DNA of 53,967 bases from an uncultured Granulosicoccaceae bacterium (GTDB lineage: Bacteria; Pseudomonadota; Gammaproteobacteria; Granulosicoccales; Granulosicoccaceae): NCBI GenBank assembly GCA_938028465.1, contig CALJAA010000030.1, positions 1-53,967 on the forward strand. Direction: 5' to 3'. This document shows positions 27,219 through 36,537 of the stretch, piece by piece. Numbering within the stretch: position 1 is the first letter of the stretch; every line of letters starts with the position of its first letter. Both the position numbers and the translations under genes were made by a program. The notes below the pieces were generated by a model. The model did not search any database. It was not told the DNA's origin and saw nothing but the letters and a program-made list of their open reading frames with translations.

Positions 27219-28197
27219 TCATTGACAGGGAGTCATAGTCAAAATCGCCCCAAGCGGCAACCATGTTGGATGCTTTCATATCTGTGCGAACCGGGTACTC
27301 GTGATTAACTTCGGCGTATAACGCTTGCGCCTCTTCACTCACTAAAAATTCCATTAGCATCAATGCATCCATTTTGTTGGGCGCGGATTTTGTCATTGAT
27401 ACGCCACTCACATTCATATGCGTACCATTGCCACCTTGATCTGGGAAGACAATACGCACAGTCTGTGCAGCGGGTGCTTGTTCAGGGTCGCTAAGCATCA
27501 CACCCATATAGTACGAATTAACCACAGCCACATCACATTCGCCCTGAGCAATTGCTTTTATTTGTGCTCGATCGTTGCCCTGGGGCTTGCGTGCCAAATT
27601 TGTTTTTAAGTTGCTTAACCAAGTGGTTGTCGCTTCTTCGCCGTTGTGCGCCAACTGAGATGCAATCAGCGCAACCATGTAATCGTGTTTGCCACTGCGT
27701 GTACAGATACGGCCCTTAAGCGCTGGAGAGGCTAGATCTGCATAGCTTGTTAATTCATCTTCGGTGACGCGATCTTTCGCTACAACAATTAAGCGTGCGC
27801 GTGCGCTGATTCCAAACCAATGGTTATTGGCATCACGGAAATTAGCTGGGATGGTGTCGTTGAGTTTGTCTGATTCAATTGGCTGAGTTACGCCGGCTTC
27901 AACGCCCTGTAGCACACGACCAATATCTGATGTGATCAGTAGGTCAGCGGGGCTATTATTACCTTCATTGACTAGACGCTCAATCAAGCCTTTCTTAGCA
28001 AAAACGGTATTAACCTTAATGCCTGTTTGCTCTGTGAAAGCCTCGAACATGGGATCGATCAGGTAAGACTGACGATAGGAGTAAACGTTAACATCGGCGG
28101 CCACAGGCGCTGCCAATGGCATTGAAGCGCATAGCGCTAACACCTTAGCTAGACGTGGAAACAGCTTGTTAGTTGTTACTGGGTCCATGGTTGTCAA
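27154..28197 (-). CDS. Periplasmic ferric-iron binding protein (FbpA/FutA type)
   Basis: A 347-aa protein with signal peptide (LAKVLALCASMPLAAPVAAD) and mature start VNVYSYRQSYLIDPMFEAFTEQTG, as in the FbpA/FutA/IdiA family. A tyrosine pair, NSYYMGVML, matches the iron-coordinating tyrosines of that family, and RARLIVVAKDRV and SGKHDYMVALIASQ are further marks. The start is ATG 28197 or 28188. The promoter directly upstream carries a Fur-box-like spacer, so iron repression is expected. Confidence 0.92.
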   Translation of the reverse strand: MTTMDPVTTNKLFPRLAKVLALCASMPLAAPVAADVNVYSYRQSYLIDPMFEAFTEQTGIKVNTVFAKKGLIERLVNEGNNSPADLLITSDIGRVLQGVEAGVTQPIESDKLNDTIPANFRDANNHWFGISARARLIVVAKDRVTEDELTSYADLASPALKGRICTRSGKHDYMVALIASQLAHNGEEATTTWLSNLKTNLARKPQGNDRAQIKAIAQGECDVAVVNSYYMGVMLSDPEQAPAAQTVRIVFPDQGGNGTHMNVSGVSMTKSAPNKMDALMLMEFLVSEEAQALYAEVNHEYPVRTDMKASNMVAAWGDFDYDSLSMSDIAAQRALASKLVDRVGYDN

Positions 28198-28220
28198 TCG
28201 TTCTTGTGAGTAGTCTGGTA

Positions 28221-28249
28221 ATCGTAATACGAATCATTCTCATTAACAA
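28221..28249 (-). promoter_or_regulatory. Promoter with Fur-box-like spacer for the ferric-iron operon
   Basis: Read leftward: TTGTTA (28249-28244), 17-base spacer, TACGAT (28226-28221). The spacer and flanks read AATGAGAATGATTCGTATTA, close to the Fur consensus of alternating GATAAT hexamers. The layout gives a 15-25-base leader and would let Fur block RNA polymerase. Confidence 0.75.
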
Positions 28250-28422
28250 CCACAAATTTTTCATGGGTTTTTAGCGTGATGAAGTGACGTTATCGCAGCG
28301 GAAGTTGGAATCCTACGGGTCTGAACACTGGTTTGTATTGATATGCATCAATCGCTGAGGGTTAAGGCGTTTCCGCGGTAACGTTTTTATCAAGTAGGGT
28401 GGTTATATTGGTAAGCGCAGAC

Positions 28423-29490
28423 CTAAGGCCCATCGGCAACTAACTCTATCGAATCAGCCGTTCCGAGAAAACCGACATTTGAGGAACCGTATGCGTAGGT
28501 TATAAGGCCGATATAAACTTCCTCTCCAAAATGGGCCTGTTCGCCTGGGAAGTCTCCGTTACCGCGATAGGCAATCCAGTCATCTGCTTGTACGCCCGGC
28601 TCGTTGTTGGGTTGTTGCCAATACCAAGTCAGGGTACCGTTTGCGCTACCCACTACGCGTAAGTCAGCTCTGCCATTTGGAACAATGCCTTGGCCCGCAT
28701 CATTAACTCTTGAACGTCCGTTGACCGTGTTCTTACCTTCAACCGTGAATGAGGTAGCGCCTCGATGACCTACGACAAAATGCGCACTATCTCGTAGCTC
28801 AAAGTCAAGTGCATGAACTTGAATGCCAGCAAACATAAAAACATTGGACGAAGATGAGTAATCATCGGGTTGAGGTGATACTTGAGAATCTTTTAAAGTG
28901 CCTATGCCAATATTTCGAACGATGTATTCGAACGGAAAAGTAATTCGTTTTGCGTCCAATCGTCCTTGTGCCTCGTGGAAGTGTAGCGTTATGTTGCTAT
29001 CGTTATTTAGTAATGTCGCTTGGTAACGACCATTACTGCGTACGACATCGGGGAGCGAAGCTGCATTGTTAGTGGAGTAACCCAGTAGTGGGCCGTTACC
29101 ATCGAACGAATCTGAGACCGTGTCTGTTTGGGTTGGAGTAGGGTCTGTTGGTTCGATAGTTTCTGTGGTTTCCTCTGTCTCTGTAGTTTCGGGTGGATCA
29201 ACTGGATCAGTTTGTTCGGTTGTATCTACTGCTTGAGGAGTCTCAACGGGGTCAACTGCTTCGACGTTTTCTGTGTTCTCAACGACTTCTTCCGTTGCTT
29301 CGATTGCTGCGCCAATATTGCCGCTGTTGATCGTGTCGGTTGAGTCTGTGGTTGGTGTTGTATCTGGAGTGCTGCCGCCGCTGCTGCAGGCAATGGTAAA
29401 AAAGAGCGTACCCGTTAAAGCAATGGCACATGACAAGGTTGCCAGGCTTGTTGAAGGCATTCGAGCTTCAGGTGAGTACGATTGATCCAT
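28423..29490 (-). CDS. Lipoprotein with Thr/Glu/Pro-rich linker and a beta-rich C-terminal domain
   Basis: I place the start at ATG 29490, with GGGAG about 9 bases upstream; the frame is open further. The product is about 355 aa. A lipobox ends FTIAC, then SSGGSTPD. A low-complexity linker of about 80 residues rich in T, E, P and D follows. The C-terminal ~230 residues start DSFDGNGPLLGYS and have aromatic-rich beta patterns (LTWYWQQPNNEPG, GEEVYIGLITYAYGSSNVGFLGTADSIEL), similar in feel to concanavalin-like lectin or glucanase domains, but I see no catalytic motif. It is probably an outer-membrane-anchored surface or carbohydrate-binding protein; that is inference. Confidence 0.65.
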   Translation of the reverse strand: MDQSYSPEARMPSTSLATLSCAIALTGTLFFTIACSSGGSTPDTTPTTDSTDTINSGNIGAAIEATEEVVENTENVEAVDPVETPQAVDTTEQTDPVDPPETTETEETTETIEPTDPTPTQTDTVSDSFDGNGPLLGYSTNNAASLPDVVRSNGRYQATLLNNDSNITLHFHEAQGRLDAKRITFPFEYIVRNIGIGTLKDSQVSPQPDDYSSSSNVFMFAGIQVHALDFELRDSAHFVVGHRGATSFTVEGKNTVNGRSRVNDAGQGIVPNGRADLRVVGSANGTLTWYWQQPNNEPGVQADDWIAYRGNGDFPGEQAHFGEEVYIGLITYAYGSSNVGFLGTADSIELVADGP

Positions 29491-29560
29491 GAGGTTGAGC
29501 TCCCTTTCTTGCAAACGATAATGCAGACAAATTAAGAGGAGGGATCAAAGAACGTGCCAG

Positions 29561-30406
29561 TTAGCCTACCTCTCGTTCAATTCGCTTTCGCAGTATTCCG
29601 CGATTGGGTGCAAACAAAAATACCAGTACAAACAAGCCGGTCATGATCACGACAATCGTGGGGGCTGGTGCACTATCGATGTGGTAGCTCAGAATGATAC
29701 CGACAAAGGTACAAACAGCCGCCACGATCATCGCTATTATTTGCATCCGCTCAAACCGATCACTGAGCATAAAAGCTATAGCGCCCGGAGCGATCAAAAC
29801 TGCAATTACGAGGATGATACCTACCGCTTTCATCGAAGCTACGATCAATAGCGACAACATGGATAACAGGCCGTAATGGAGTAGTTTGGTGTTTAAACCA
29901 ATGACAGACGCGTGAATATCATCGAACGAGAAAACCAGTAAGTCACGGCGTTTTACGAATATGGCAATGGTTACAAAGGAGCAAAGTATGGTTGTGCCAA
30001 GTACGTCACGCCAAGTTAAACCAAGGATGTCGCCAAACAAGACGTGATCAAGATGCAGTTCAGTTTCGATCTTGGTAAACATCACCACACCTAAGGCAAA
30101 CAGTGCGCTAAACACAACACCCATTACGGTGTCTTCTTTAAGACGGCTGTTCTCGGTTATGTAGCCGGTGCTGATAGCGCAAAACAAACCGGTAGCAAAC
30201 GCGCCAATTAGGTAGGGGATGCCGAGTAAGTAGGCGATAACAATGCCAGGCAACACAGCGTGCGATACAGCATCGCCCATCAGCGACCAACCTTTTAACA
30301 CCAAGAACGATGATAGTTGTGCTGCAGAGATGGACACCACTAGACCGATGATCAATGCCTGCTGCATAAAATCCAGGCTTAACGGTTCTGTTAGCCATTG
30401 CATCAT
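29561..30406 (-). CDS. Manganese/iron-type ABC permease, second copy in operon (SitD/MntB-like)
   Basis: A 281-aa ABC-3 family permease with about eight helices. Conserved segments are LKGWSLMGDAVSHAVLPGIVIAYL, DTVMGVVFSALFALGVVMFTKI and VGIILVIAVLIAPGAIAFMLSDRF. Its ATG overlaps the stop of the upstream permease by four bases. The sequence is clearly a paralogue of that neighbour, as in sitC/sitD operons, so the channel should be a heterodimer. Confidence 0.9.
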   Translation of the reverse strand: MMQWLTEPLSLDFMQQALIIGLVVSISAAQLSSFLVLKGWSLMGDAVSHAVLPGIVIAYLLGIPYLIGAFATGLFCAISTGYITENSRLKEDTVMGVVFSALFALGVVMFTKIETELHLDHVLFGDILGLTWRDVLGTTILCSFVTIAIFVKRRDLLVFSFDDIHASVIGLNTKLLHYGLLSMLSLLIVASMKAVGIILVIAVLIAPGAIAFMLSDRFERMQIIAMIVAAVCTFVGIILSYHIDSAPAPTIVVIMTGLFVLVFLFAPNRGILRKRIEREVG

Positions 30407-31275
30407 GGCTGATCCGTTTCTTGTAGACGTTGCTTTGCTTGGGAGCGGTTGGCGATTAAACCGTGTTTAGGTGCAAACACGAACGCGACTAGAAACACCG
30501 TAGATTGAAGCAACACAATTACGCCGCCAGTTGCACCGTCGACAAAGTAACTTAGGTAAGCGCCTACTGAGCTGGTGACTGTGCCAATGACTACGCTGAT
30601 GATTAACAGGCGCGAGAAGCGATCGGTTAAAAGATAAGCGGTCGCACCGGGCGTTACGACCATAGCGATCACGAGAAAAGCCCCAACCGTTTGAAGAGCT
30701 GCAACAGTCGAAGCACTGAGCAGGGTAAAAAACAGAATCTTTAACCAGGTGGTGTTGAGTCCGACTGACTTTGCATGGGTTTCATCAAAAAACACCAGCA
30801 TTAAGTCTTTCCAATACACGAACAAGGCGGTAAACGTAATACCACCAATGATCAGTATTTGTTTGGTATCAAACGGACTAATAGCCAGCACGTTACCAAA
30901 CACGATGGTTTGAATGTTCACGGAGGTAGGTGATAGCGATGCCATAAACAACCCCAAACCAAAAAAACCGGTGAAGATCAAACCGATGACAGCATCAGTT
31001 TTTAAGGCTGAGCGTTGCGATATAAATAACATGGCGGCGGCTGCCAAGCCGCCCGAGATAAATGCGCCAAGCGAGTAGGGCAACCCCAACATATAGGCAC
31101 CTGCAACACCCGGCACAACAGAATGGGAGAGTGCATCGCCAATTAGCGACCAGCCTTTGAGCATTAAGTATGCAGATAAAAAGGCGCATATTGCCCCTAC
31201 TAGGCCACTGACCCAGATGGCATTAGTCATGTATTGATATTGAAACGGGATGAGTAGGGCGTCGAGCATAATCAA
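30403..31275 (-). CDS. Manganese/iron-type ABC permease (SitC/MntB-like)
   Basis: A 290-aa ABC-3 family inner-membrane permease: [45 protein letters not shown] and [24 protein letters not shown]. It overlaps both the ATPase gene upstream and the second permease downstream by four bases each, so the genes are translationally coupled. Confidence 0.92.
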   Translation of the reverse strand: MIMLDALLIPFQYQYMTNAIWVSGLVGAICAFLSAYLMLKGWSLIGDALSHSVVPGVAGAYMLGLPYSLGAFISGGLAAAAMLFISQRSALKTDAVIGLIFTGFFGLGLFMASLSPTSVNIQTIVFGNVLAISPFDTKQILIIGGITFTALFVYWKDLMLVFFDETHAKSVGLNTTWLKILFFTLLSASTVAALQTVGAFLVIAMVVTPGATAYLLTDRFSRLLIISVVIGTVTSSVGAYLSYFVDGATGGVIVLLQSTVFLVAFVFAPKHGLIANRSQAKQRLQETDQP

Positions 31276-32159
31276 TCAGCGGGTGGCTGTTCGTTTTCGC
31301 CATCGCCATCGCCATACAGCACGACCGGGCGCTCATCATCAGAGATAACGGTGACTTGTCGTTGATCGTCATCATCGTGTAGATCGGTGCCTGCCAATAC
31401 GTGAAAACGCAAGGTGCCACCAAAGGCTTTTTCAAGATTCTTTTGGGTGAAAACGGTTTCGGTTTCACCGTAAGCGAGTACGGTGCGATTGATCAATACT
31501 ACTTGGTCGCAAAACTGCGGAACACTGCCTAGGTTATGCGTTGATACCAACATCACGTGGCCTTCATCACGCAGGCCGCGTAGTAAATCAATGATGGCGT
31601 CTTCACTGCTCACATCGACCCCGGTGAAAGGTTCGTCCAATAAAATCACTTGGCCTTCTTGTGCCAATGCGCGTGCTAAAAACACCCGTTTTTTCTGGCC
31701 ACCGGATAGTTCGCCGATTTGGCGCTCGCGGTATTCGGTCATGCCGACCCTGTCTAAGGCTTGGTCAACAATTTCCCGATCACGCTTTGAAGGGCGACGC
31801 ATAAAGCCCATGTGGCCATAGCGGCCCATCATGACTACGTCTTCAACTAATACAGGGAAGTCCCAATCGACATCTTCGTTTTGCGGTACATAGGCAACGG
31901 TATTTCGTGCAAGCGTTTTACCCGCAGGTTGTCCTAATAATGAAACAGAGCCTTTAGTTAATGGCACAAAGCCCATAATGGCTTTAAACAGAGTTGATTT
32001 ACCAGAGCCATTGACACCTACCAATGCGCAGATACTGGATTGCGGCACTTCAAAACTTGCATCCTTAAGTGCAACGTTTCCGTTGCGATAAACTACAGAA
32101 ACCTTATTTGCGACAATGCCGGGAATGGTTGACGCATTAACTGCAGCGTCTTTGTTCAT
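31272..32159 (-). CDS. Manganese/iron-type ABC transporter ATPase (SitB/MntA-like) with acidic tail
   Basis: A 295-aa ATPase with Walker [11 protein letters not shown]-loop [14 protein letters not shown], signature LSGGQKKR and Walker [13 protein letters not shown]. The [11 protein letters not shown] form is typical of the SitB/YfeB/MntB metal group. The last 45 residues are an unusual acidic extension with HDDDDQ, SDDERP and [11 protein letters not shown] runs. It sits between the binding-protein and permease genes with ATGA-type overlaps. Confidence 0.92.
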   Translation of the reverse strand: MNKDAAVNASTIPGIVANKVSVVYRNGNVALKDASFEVPQSSICALVGVNGSGKSTLFKAIMGFVPLTKGSVSLLGQPAGKTLARNTVAYVPQNEDVDWDFPVLVEDVVMMGRYGHMGFMRRPSKRDREIVDQALDRVGMTEYRERQIGELSGGQKKRVFLARALAQEGQVILLDEPFTGVDVSSEDAIIDLLRGLRDEGHVMLVSTHNLGSVPQFCDQVVLINRTVLAYGETETVFTQKNLEKAFGGTLRFHVLAGTDLHDDDDQRQVTVISDDERPVVLYGDGDGENEQPPAD

Positions 32160-33133
32160 TGCGCAGAGCCTTCATGTTGTAAGCCATCAACAATGGTTTG
32201 AGTGGTAACTCGGAGTAAATCTAAGTAGCTAGGTACAGGGCCATCGCTTTTGCTCAAGGAATCGACATAGAGTATGCCGCCGTAGTGGCTACCGGTTTCG
32301 CGAGCGACTTGCCTAGCGGGTTTATCTGATACGGTGCTTTCGCTAAATACCGCCGAGATGTCTTCCGCTCGCACAGTATCGATGACTGCTTGAACTTGTT
32401 TGGGTGTGCCTTGCGCATCTGCGTTGATAGGCCATAGGAATAATTCTTTTAAGCCTAGGTCTCTTGCTAAATAACTAAACGCGCCCTCACTGGTCACTAA
32501 CCAGCGTTTGCTCTCATCGATAGACGCGATTTTTGCTTTGAGAGGTTCGATCGCATCTGCTATTTCTTTTTTATACGCTTTAGCGTTGCTTTTGTAGGTA
32601 TCAGCATTCGCTGGATCAGCCGTTGCCATTGCTGTAGTGATGTTATCGATATATATTTGGGCGTCAGTGGGGCTCATCCACGCATGGGGGTTGGGCTTGC
32701 CAGAGTATGGGCCCGAGTTGATACCCATCGGTACTATGCCTTCGGTCACCACCACTTGAGGTACGTCTTCTAAGTGAGACAGAAATTTATTAAACCATAG
32801 TTCAAGGTTTAGGCCGTTCCAAAGAATCAGATCAACGTTTTTAGCTTTGGCGATATCTTTAGGGGTCGGTTGGTAGTTATGTATTTCTGCACCGGGCTTA
32901 GTAACCGATAAAACGGTTGCCGTATCACCAGCGACATTACCTGCCATGTCCGCAATCACGGTGAAGGTTGTGAGCACGGTGAGTTTGCCGTCGTCATTTT
33001 TTTTAGGGGAATCACGATTGCAGCCGTGCAGCACCAACGCAGCCAGCACTAGCAGTGGTCCCATTTTGCGCAATGGGGCGGTCGTGCTGAACCCACGAAT
33101 CGATGCGATGAAATTTTGCCAAATCTTAGCCAT
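32156..33133 (-). CDS. Metal-binding lipoprotein of a manganese-type ABC importer (cluster A-1, SitA/MntC-like)
   Basis: A 325-aa solute-binding protein. The expected ligands are visible: His in [13 protein letters not shown], His in NPHAWMSP, Glu in VFSESTVSD and Asp in [11 protein letters not shown]. There is no His-rich loop, so Mn (or Fe) is more likely than Zn. A lipobox, LVLHGC, follows a hydrophobic stretch starting at M24 (33064), so the real start may be either 33133 or 33064. Neither has a clear Shine-Dalgarno. It is first in a four-gene importer divergent from an mntR-like gene. Confidence 0.9.
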   Translation of the reverse strand: MAKIWQNFIASIRGFSTTAPLRKMGPLLVLAALVLHGCNRDSPKKNDDGKLTVLTTFTVIADMAGNVAGDTATVLSVTKPGAEIHNYQPTPKDIAKAKNVDLILWNGLNLELWFNKFLSHLEDVPQVVVTEGIVPMGINSGPYSGKPNPHAWMSPTDAQIYIDNITTAMATADPANADTYKSNAKAYKKEIADAIEPLKAKIASIDESKRWLVTSEGAFSYLARDLGLKELFLWPINADAQGTPKQVQAVIDTVRAEDISAVFSESTVSDKPARQVARETGSHYGGILYVDSLSKSDGPVPSYLDLLRVTTQTIVDGLQHEGSAQ

Positions 33134-33138
33134 GGCTA

Positions 33139-33166
33139 AGTTTATGCTTTTGAGCTAAAAATACAA
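33139..33166 (-). promoter_or_regulatory. Possible promoter of the manganese importer operon
   Basis: Read leftward: TTGTAT (33166-33161), 16-base spacer, TAAACT (33144-33139). It lies only six bases from ATG 33133, so the transcript would be leaderless or start at the later ATG 33064. A TATAAT for the divergent gene is at 33190-33195. Confidence 0.4.
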
Positions 33167-33222
33167 GTACTCTGAACAAAAGGACTCTGTATAATCTGGC
33201 ACAAACCTGCAGAGCGTTTGAC

Positions 33223-33666
33223 ATGTCGTCGCCAGATCGTCCGTTACAGAACCCAAATCAGCAAGCGCAGGTGTTTGAGCGAGTGCGCCAGGCGCACCAG
33301 ATGGAGGCGACAGAGGATTACGTCGAACTCATCGACGATTTAATCCGCACCCAGGGTGAGGCTAGATTAGTCGAAGTAGCAGAGCGCCTTGGTATCTCTC
33401 AACCCAGTGCTGGAAAAACCATTGCCCGGTTACAACGCGATGGTTATGTAACCAGTGAACCTTACCGGTCTATCTTTCTAACGGACAAAGGCAAGCAGCT
33501 AGCTGACAGCAGCCGTGCGCGCCATGATATCGTTTTTAAGTTTCTTCTCGCCATTGGCGTATCAGAGGAAACAGCCAAGCTGGACTCTGAAGGCCTAGAG
33601 CATCACGTCTCCGATGAAACCCTTGGTGTGTTCAAACGCATCATCAAACAACAAGTTAAAAAATGA
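33223..33666 (+). CDS. mntR: MntR-like manganese-responsive regulator (DtxR family)
   Basis: A 147-aa regulator. The N-terminal winged helix reads [27 protein letters not shown]. It is followed by the metal-binding/dimerisation domain with [23 protein letters not shown] and the [12 protein letters not shown] helix, whose Glu and His residues match the MntR metal site. It lacks the C-terminal SH3 domain of DtxR proper. A TATAAT at 33190-33195 is a good -10 but has no clear -35. The stop overlaps the pyrC start by four bases. Divergence from the importer genes supports manganese control. Confidence 0.88.
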   Translation: MSSPDRPLQNPNQQAQVFERVRQAHQMEATEDYVELIDDLIRTQGEARLVEVAERLGISQPSAGKTIARLQRDGYVTSEPYRSIFLTDKGKQLADSSRARHDIVFKFLLAIGVSEETAKLDSEGLEHHVSDETLGVFKRIIKQQVKK

Positions 33667-34709
33667 ACGAAATCACTATTGTTCGCCCCGACGATTGGCA
33701 TGTGCACTTTCGCGACGGCGAAATGATGCGCACCGTGGTGCCAGAAACAGCTCGGCATTTTGGTCGGGCGATTGTTATGCCTAACCTAGTGCCGCCTGTC
33801 GTTACTCGTGCGGATGCTAATGCCTATCGAGGTAGGATAGAGGCTGCTTTAAAAGAGCAGGGTATGGAGGATCAGTTTAAACCGCTGATGACATTGTATT
33901 TAACCGAGCAAACTGATCCTAATGATGTTGTCGACGCAGCAGCTTCGGGTGATGTGCAGGCCGTTAAATTGTATCCAGCGGGTGCGACAACGAACTCTGC
34001 TTCCGGTGTCGCTAATCTTGATAAGGTTATGCCGGTGCTTGAAGCGATGGCTGAGAATGGTATTGTGCTTTGTGTGCATGGCGAAGTGACTAACCCCGAT
34101 GTAGATATCTTTGATCGTGAAGCCCGATTTATTGAGGATGTCTTGCAACCACTGCGTAGAAGGTTGCCAAGCTTGCGAGTGGTTATGGAACACATCACCA
34201 CGAAGCATGGAGCCGATTACGTATCATCTGAAGAGACTAATCTTGCTGCCACTATTACACCGCAGCACTTGCTGTTAAATCGCAATCATATGTTAGTGGG
34301 CGGTATACGGCCTCATTACTATTGTTTGCCTATCCTCAAACGTGAAGAGCATCGTAAAGCCCTAGTGGATGTTGCTTGTAGTGGTGATAGTCGATTTTTT
34401 CTAGGCACTGATAGCGCACCACACGAAAAGCACACAAAAGAGAACAGCTGCGGTTGTGCAGGTGTGTTTAATTCCACCGTAACGATGGCGTGTATGGCGC
34501 AATTGTTTGAACAGCAAAAATCGTTGGATATGCTCGAAGCGTTTTGCTCTAAAAACGGGCCAGCCTATTATGGTTTGCCAGTTAACGATACGACCATTAC
34601 GCTACGCCGTAGTGCAAAGCCTGTGAAGTTGCCTAAGCATGTTAAACACGGTGATATAAACGTGACTGTATTTGATCCAGCACAAGACATTAATTGGCAA
34701 GTTGTATAA
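33663..34709 (+). CDS. pyrC: Dihydroorotase, class II
   Basis: Zinc enzyme of pyrimidine synthesis, closing carbamoyl-aspartate to dihydroorotate; 348 aa. The metal-binding start is [15 protein letters not shown]. The carboxylated lysine lies in [13 protein letters not shown], and later metal or catalytic residues lie in [21 protein letters not shown] and [15 protein letters not shown]. It overlaps the mntR stop (ATGA), so it should be translated from the mntR message. A pyrE gene follows 61 bases later. Confidence 0.95.
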   Translation: MNEITIVRPDDWHVHFRDGEMMRTVVPETARHFGRAIVMPNLVPPVVTRADANAYRGRIEAALKEQGMEDQFKPLMTLYLTEQTDPNDVVDAAASGDVQAVKLYPAGATTNSASGVANLDKVMPVLEAMAENGIVLCVHGEVTNPDVDIFDREARFIEDVLQPLRRRLPSLRVVMEHITTKHGADYVSSEETNLAATITPQHLLLNRNHMLVGGIRPHYYCLPILKREEHRKALVDVACSGDSRFFLGTDSAPHEKHTKENSCGCAGVFNSTVTMACMAQLFEQQKSLDMLEAFCSKNGPAYYGLPVNDTTITLRRSAKPVKLPKHVKHGDINVTVFDPAQDINWQVV

Positions 34710-34770
34710 CCACTTGTATCTATAATTTTGAATTCTTTATTTGTTTAAACCAAGCGATTCAGGAACACTC

Positions 34771-35466
34771 ATGCAAACACCTTCCTACGCCAGCCCCGAA
34801 GAGATGGCCCAGCTAACCGCCCGTATGTTGTGGGAAATCGATGCCGTACACTTTCGTGCTGATGAACCGTACATCCTCACGTCCGGCTTGGCCAGCCCGG
34901 TGTACATCGATTGCCGTAAGTTGATTTCGTATCCACGTATTCGTTCAACACTAATGGATTTTGCAGTAGCAACTTTACATCGCAATGTAGGTTATGAAGC
35001 GTTTGATGCGATTGCTGGCGGCGAAACTGCGGGTATCCCGTTTGCTGCATGGATAGCAGATCGCTTTGAATTGCCAATGCAGTACGTACGTAAAAAGCCT
35101 AAAGGTTTTGGCCGTGATGCGCAGATAGAAGGTGACATACAAGAGGGGCAGAGCGTATTGCTAGTAGAGGATCTCACCACAGATGGCGGGTCTAAATTTG
35201 CGTTTGCTAATGCATTACGCACAGCGGGTGCTGAAGTGAGCCATACGTTTGTCGTGTTTTATTACGACGTGTTTGCCGGCACACATGAAGCTCTTGCCGC
35301 CGAAGGGCTGCAATTGCATTGGTTAGCGACATGGCGTGATGTGTTGGCAGAAGCTCGTGTTCAAAAGCGTTTTGATGAGGCAACATTGGTGCAGGTACAG
35401 AAATTTTTAGATGATCCGTTGGCTTGGTCTGCGGCTAATGGTGGGGATTATAAGAGTAAGGCGTAG
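34771..35466 (+). CDS. pyrE: Orotate phosphoribosyltransferase
   Basis: Converts orotate and PRPP to OMP. The PRPP motif is [13 protein letters not shown], preceded by [10 protein letters not shown] and [13 protein letters not shown] place the start at ATG 34771 because AGGA stands about 7 bases upstream; the frame continues up to a TTG at 34741. The 231-aa length is a little longer than E. coli PyrE (213 aa), with an extended N-terminus as in several other proteobacterial forms. It probably acts with pyrC upstream. Confidence 0.93.
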   Translation: MQTPSYASPEEMAQLTARMLWEIDAVHFRADEPYILTSGLASPVYIDCRKLISYPRIRSTLMDFAVATLHRNVGYEAFDAIAGGETAGIPFAAWIADRFELPMQYVRKKPKGFGRDAQIEGDIQEGQSVLLVEDLTTDGGSKFAFANALRTAGAEVSHTFVVFYYDVFAGTHEALAAEGLQLHWLATWRDVLAEARVQKRFDEATLVQVQKFLDDPLAWSAANGGDYKSKA

Positions 35467-35484
35467 GCTAGCGCATGATTGTCA

Positions 35485-36525
35485 CTAATCAGGAATATGA
35501 ATCGATTCATCCCAAACTCGTTTCAAGATTGCCTTCATTCGCGCGTTGTTGAATTCCATTGGCACTAGTGTTGATATTTCTGTGCCGGTAATTTTTGAAT
35601 CTGCTAGCGGGCCAATATCAAAACGGAACACATAGGATGACTCAACACCCATGCGAAGATCGTTGATTATGAGTCTTTCGTTATGATTCGCTGCTGATAA
35701 CATGCCGCGAGTAAACCAGTTGAGCCTGGCAACGGGCCAGTGATCAATATTGTTATTGATTAAAGAGCGATTACTTTGATAACTATCGAAATGAATGGCG
35801 GCATCACTATCGAATATCGAGTAAAACCCCTCATAATATTGCGTATCGTCCATTGATACGATTCGCCAAAGTAACGATAACGGGGAAGGTGCTATCAGCA
35901 CATTGCTGGTATTCAGTGATTGCTCTGCAAGAGAGGCAATAGCGATATTTTTTGCATGCTGCTGAGCTGTTAATGTAATAGCGATGTACACGCTGCTAAG
36001 TGTAAGCCCATAGATCGCGGCTTTTTTCGCCTTGTTTCTATGTCGCCAACTGATCCAAACTGCGACAATCAGCGGCACGGTATATAAAGGATCAATGATA
36101 AACATTGAGCCCCATGCGACAGGCAGTGTGGTAACTGGCCAAAACAGCTGAGTGCCGTAAACCGTTAGCCCATCGAGTAATGGGTGTGTAACCAAGGCCA
36201 GCCAAGTGCACAGCAACCAGTTTGCGTAACTGGGCGAATTGTGTGGAGAGCCTGTAGACACATCGTTGTTAATCCATTTTTTAGGATAAAAACGTTGTAA
36301 CAGCCACGCTAAAAATAAACTGAGCAACGATAGTGTGAAGACCGAATGGCTCCAACTACGATGGTAGGTAAAGCTAGCAACGGCATCGCCGTAGGTAACC
36401 AGAACATCTAAGTCGGGTAGTGTGCCTAGTGCGCCTCCTAAGATCAACGCTGATCGGCCTAGCTTACGGCCAAGCGTGAGCTCACCGATAGCCGCACCCA
36501 GTACGAGTTGTGATACAGAATCCAT
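35485..36525 (-). CDS. Membrane-bound metal-dependent hydrolase (YdjM/DUF457 family)
   Basis: A 346-aa protein with about six N-terminal helices (residues 1-195) and a soluble C-terminal domain. The family signatures are the N-terminal DSVSQLVLGAAIGE, LGTLPDLDVLV, YHRSWSHSVF and THPLLDGLTVYGTQLFWP; their Asp and His residues form the putative metal site. The biochemical role is not established for the family. It starts 12 bases after the decarboxylase stop, so it is probably co-transcribed. It converges with pyrE. Confidence 0.85.
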   Translation of the reverse strand: MDSVSQLVLGAAIGELTLGRKLGRSALILGGALGTLPDLDVLVTYGDAVASFTYHRSWSHSVFTLSLLSLFLAWLLQRFYPKKWINNDVSTGSPHNSPSYANWLLCTWLALVTHPLLDGLTVYGTQLFWPVTTLPVAWGSMFIIDPLYTVPLIVAVWISWRHRNKAKKAAIYGLTLSSVYIAITLTAQQHAKNIAIASLAEQSLNTSNVLIAPSPLSLLWRIVSMDDTQYYEGFYSIFDSDAAIHFDSYQSNRSLINNNIDHWPVARLNWFTRGMLSAANHNERLIINDLRMGVESSYVFRFDIGPLADSKITGTEISTLVPMEFNNARMKAILKRVWDESIHIPD

Positions 36526-36537
36526 TGTTTTTTGCTG

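Noticed and set aside
28338-28351. TTGAT/ATCAA palindrome upstream of the iron importer as a second operator
   Set aside because: Arms are only five bases and lie about 90 bases upstream of the promoter, too weak to claim.
32156-33133. Zinc (ZnuA-type) identity for the metal-binding protein
   Set aside because: No His-rich loop, and the ligands look like the His-His-Glu-Asp set of Mn/Fe cluster A-1 proteins; an mntR-like gene is adjacent.
33134-33222. MntR box of the enterobacterial type between the importer and mntR
   Set aside because: No match to an AAACATAG-type palindrome; only a 4-base TTTA/TAAA pair and short ACTCTG copies are seen.
34694-34726. Promoter for pyrE with TATAAT at 34721
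   Set aside because: The -10 is good but no -35 stands at a workable distance (nearest TTGGCA is 21 bases away, TTGTAT 13), so pyrE may simply follow pyrC transcription.
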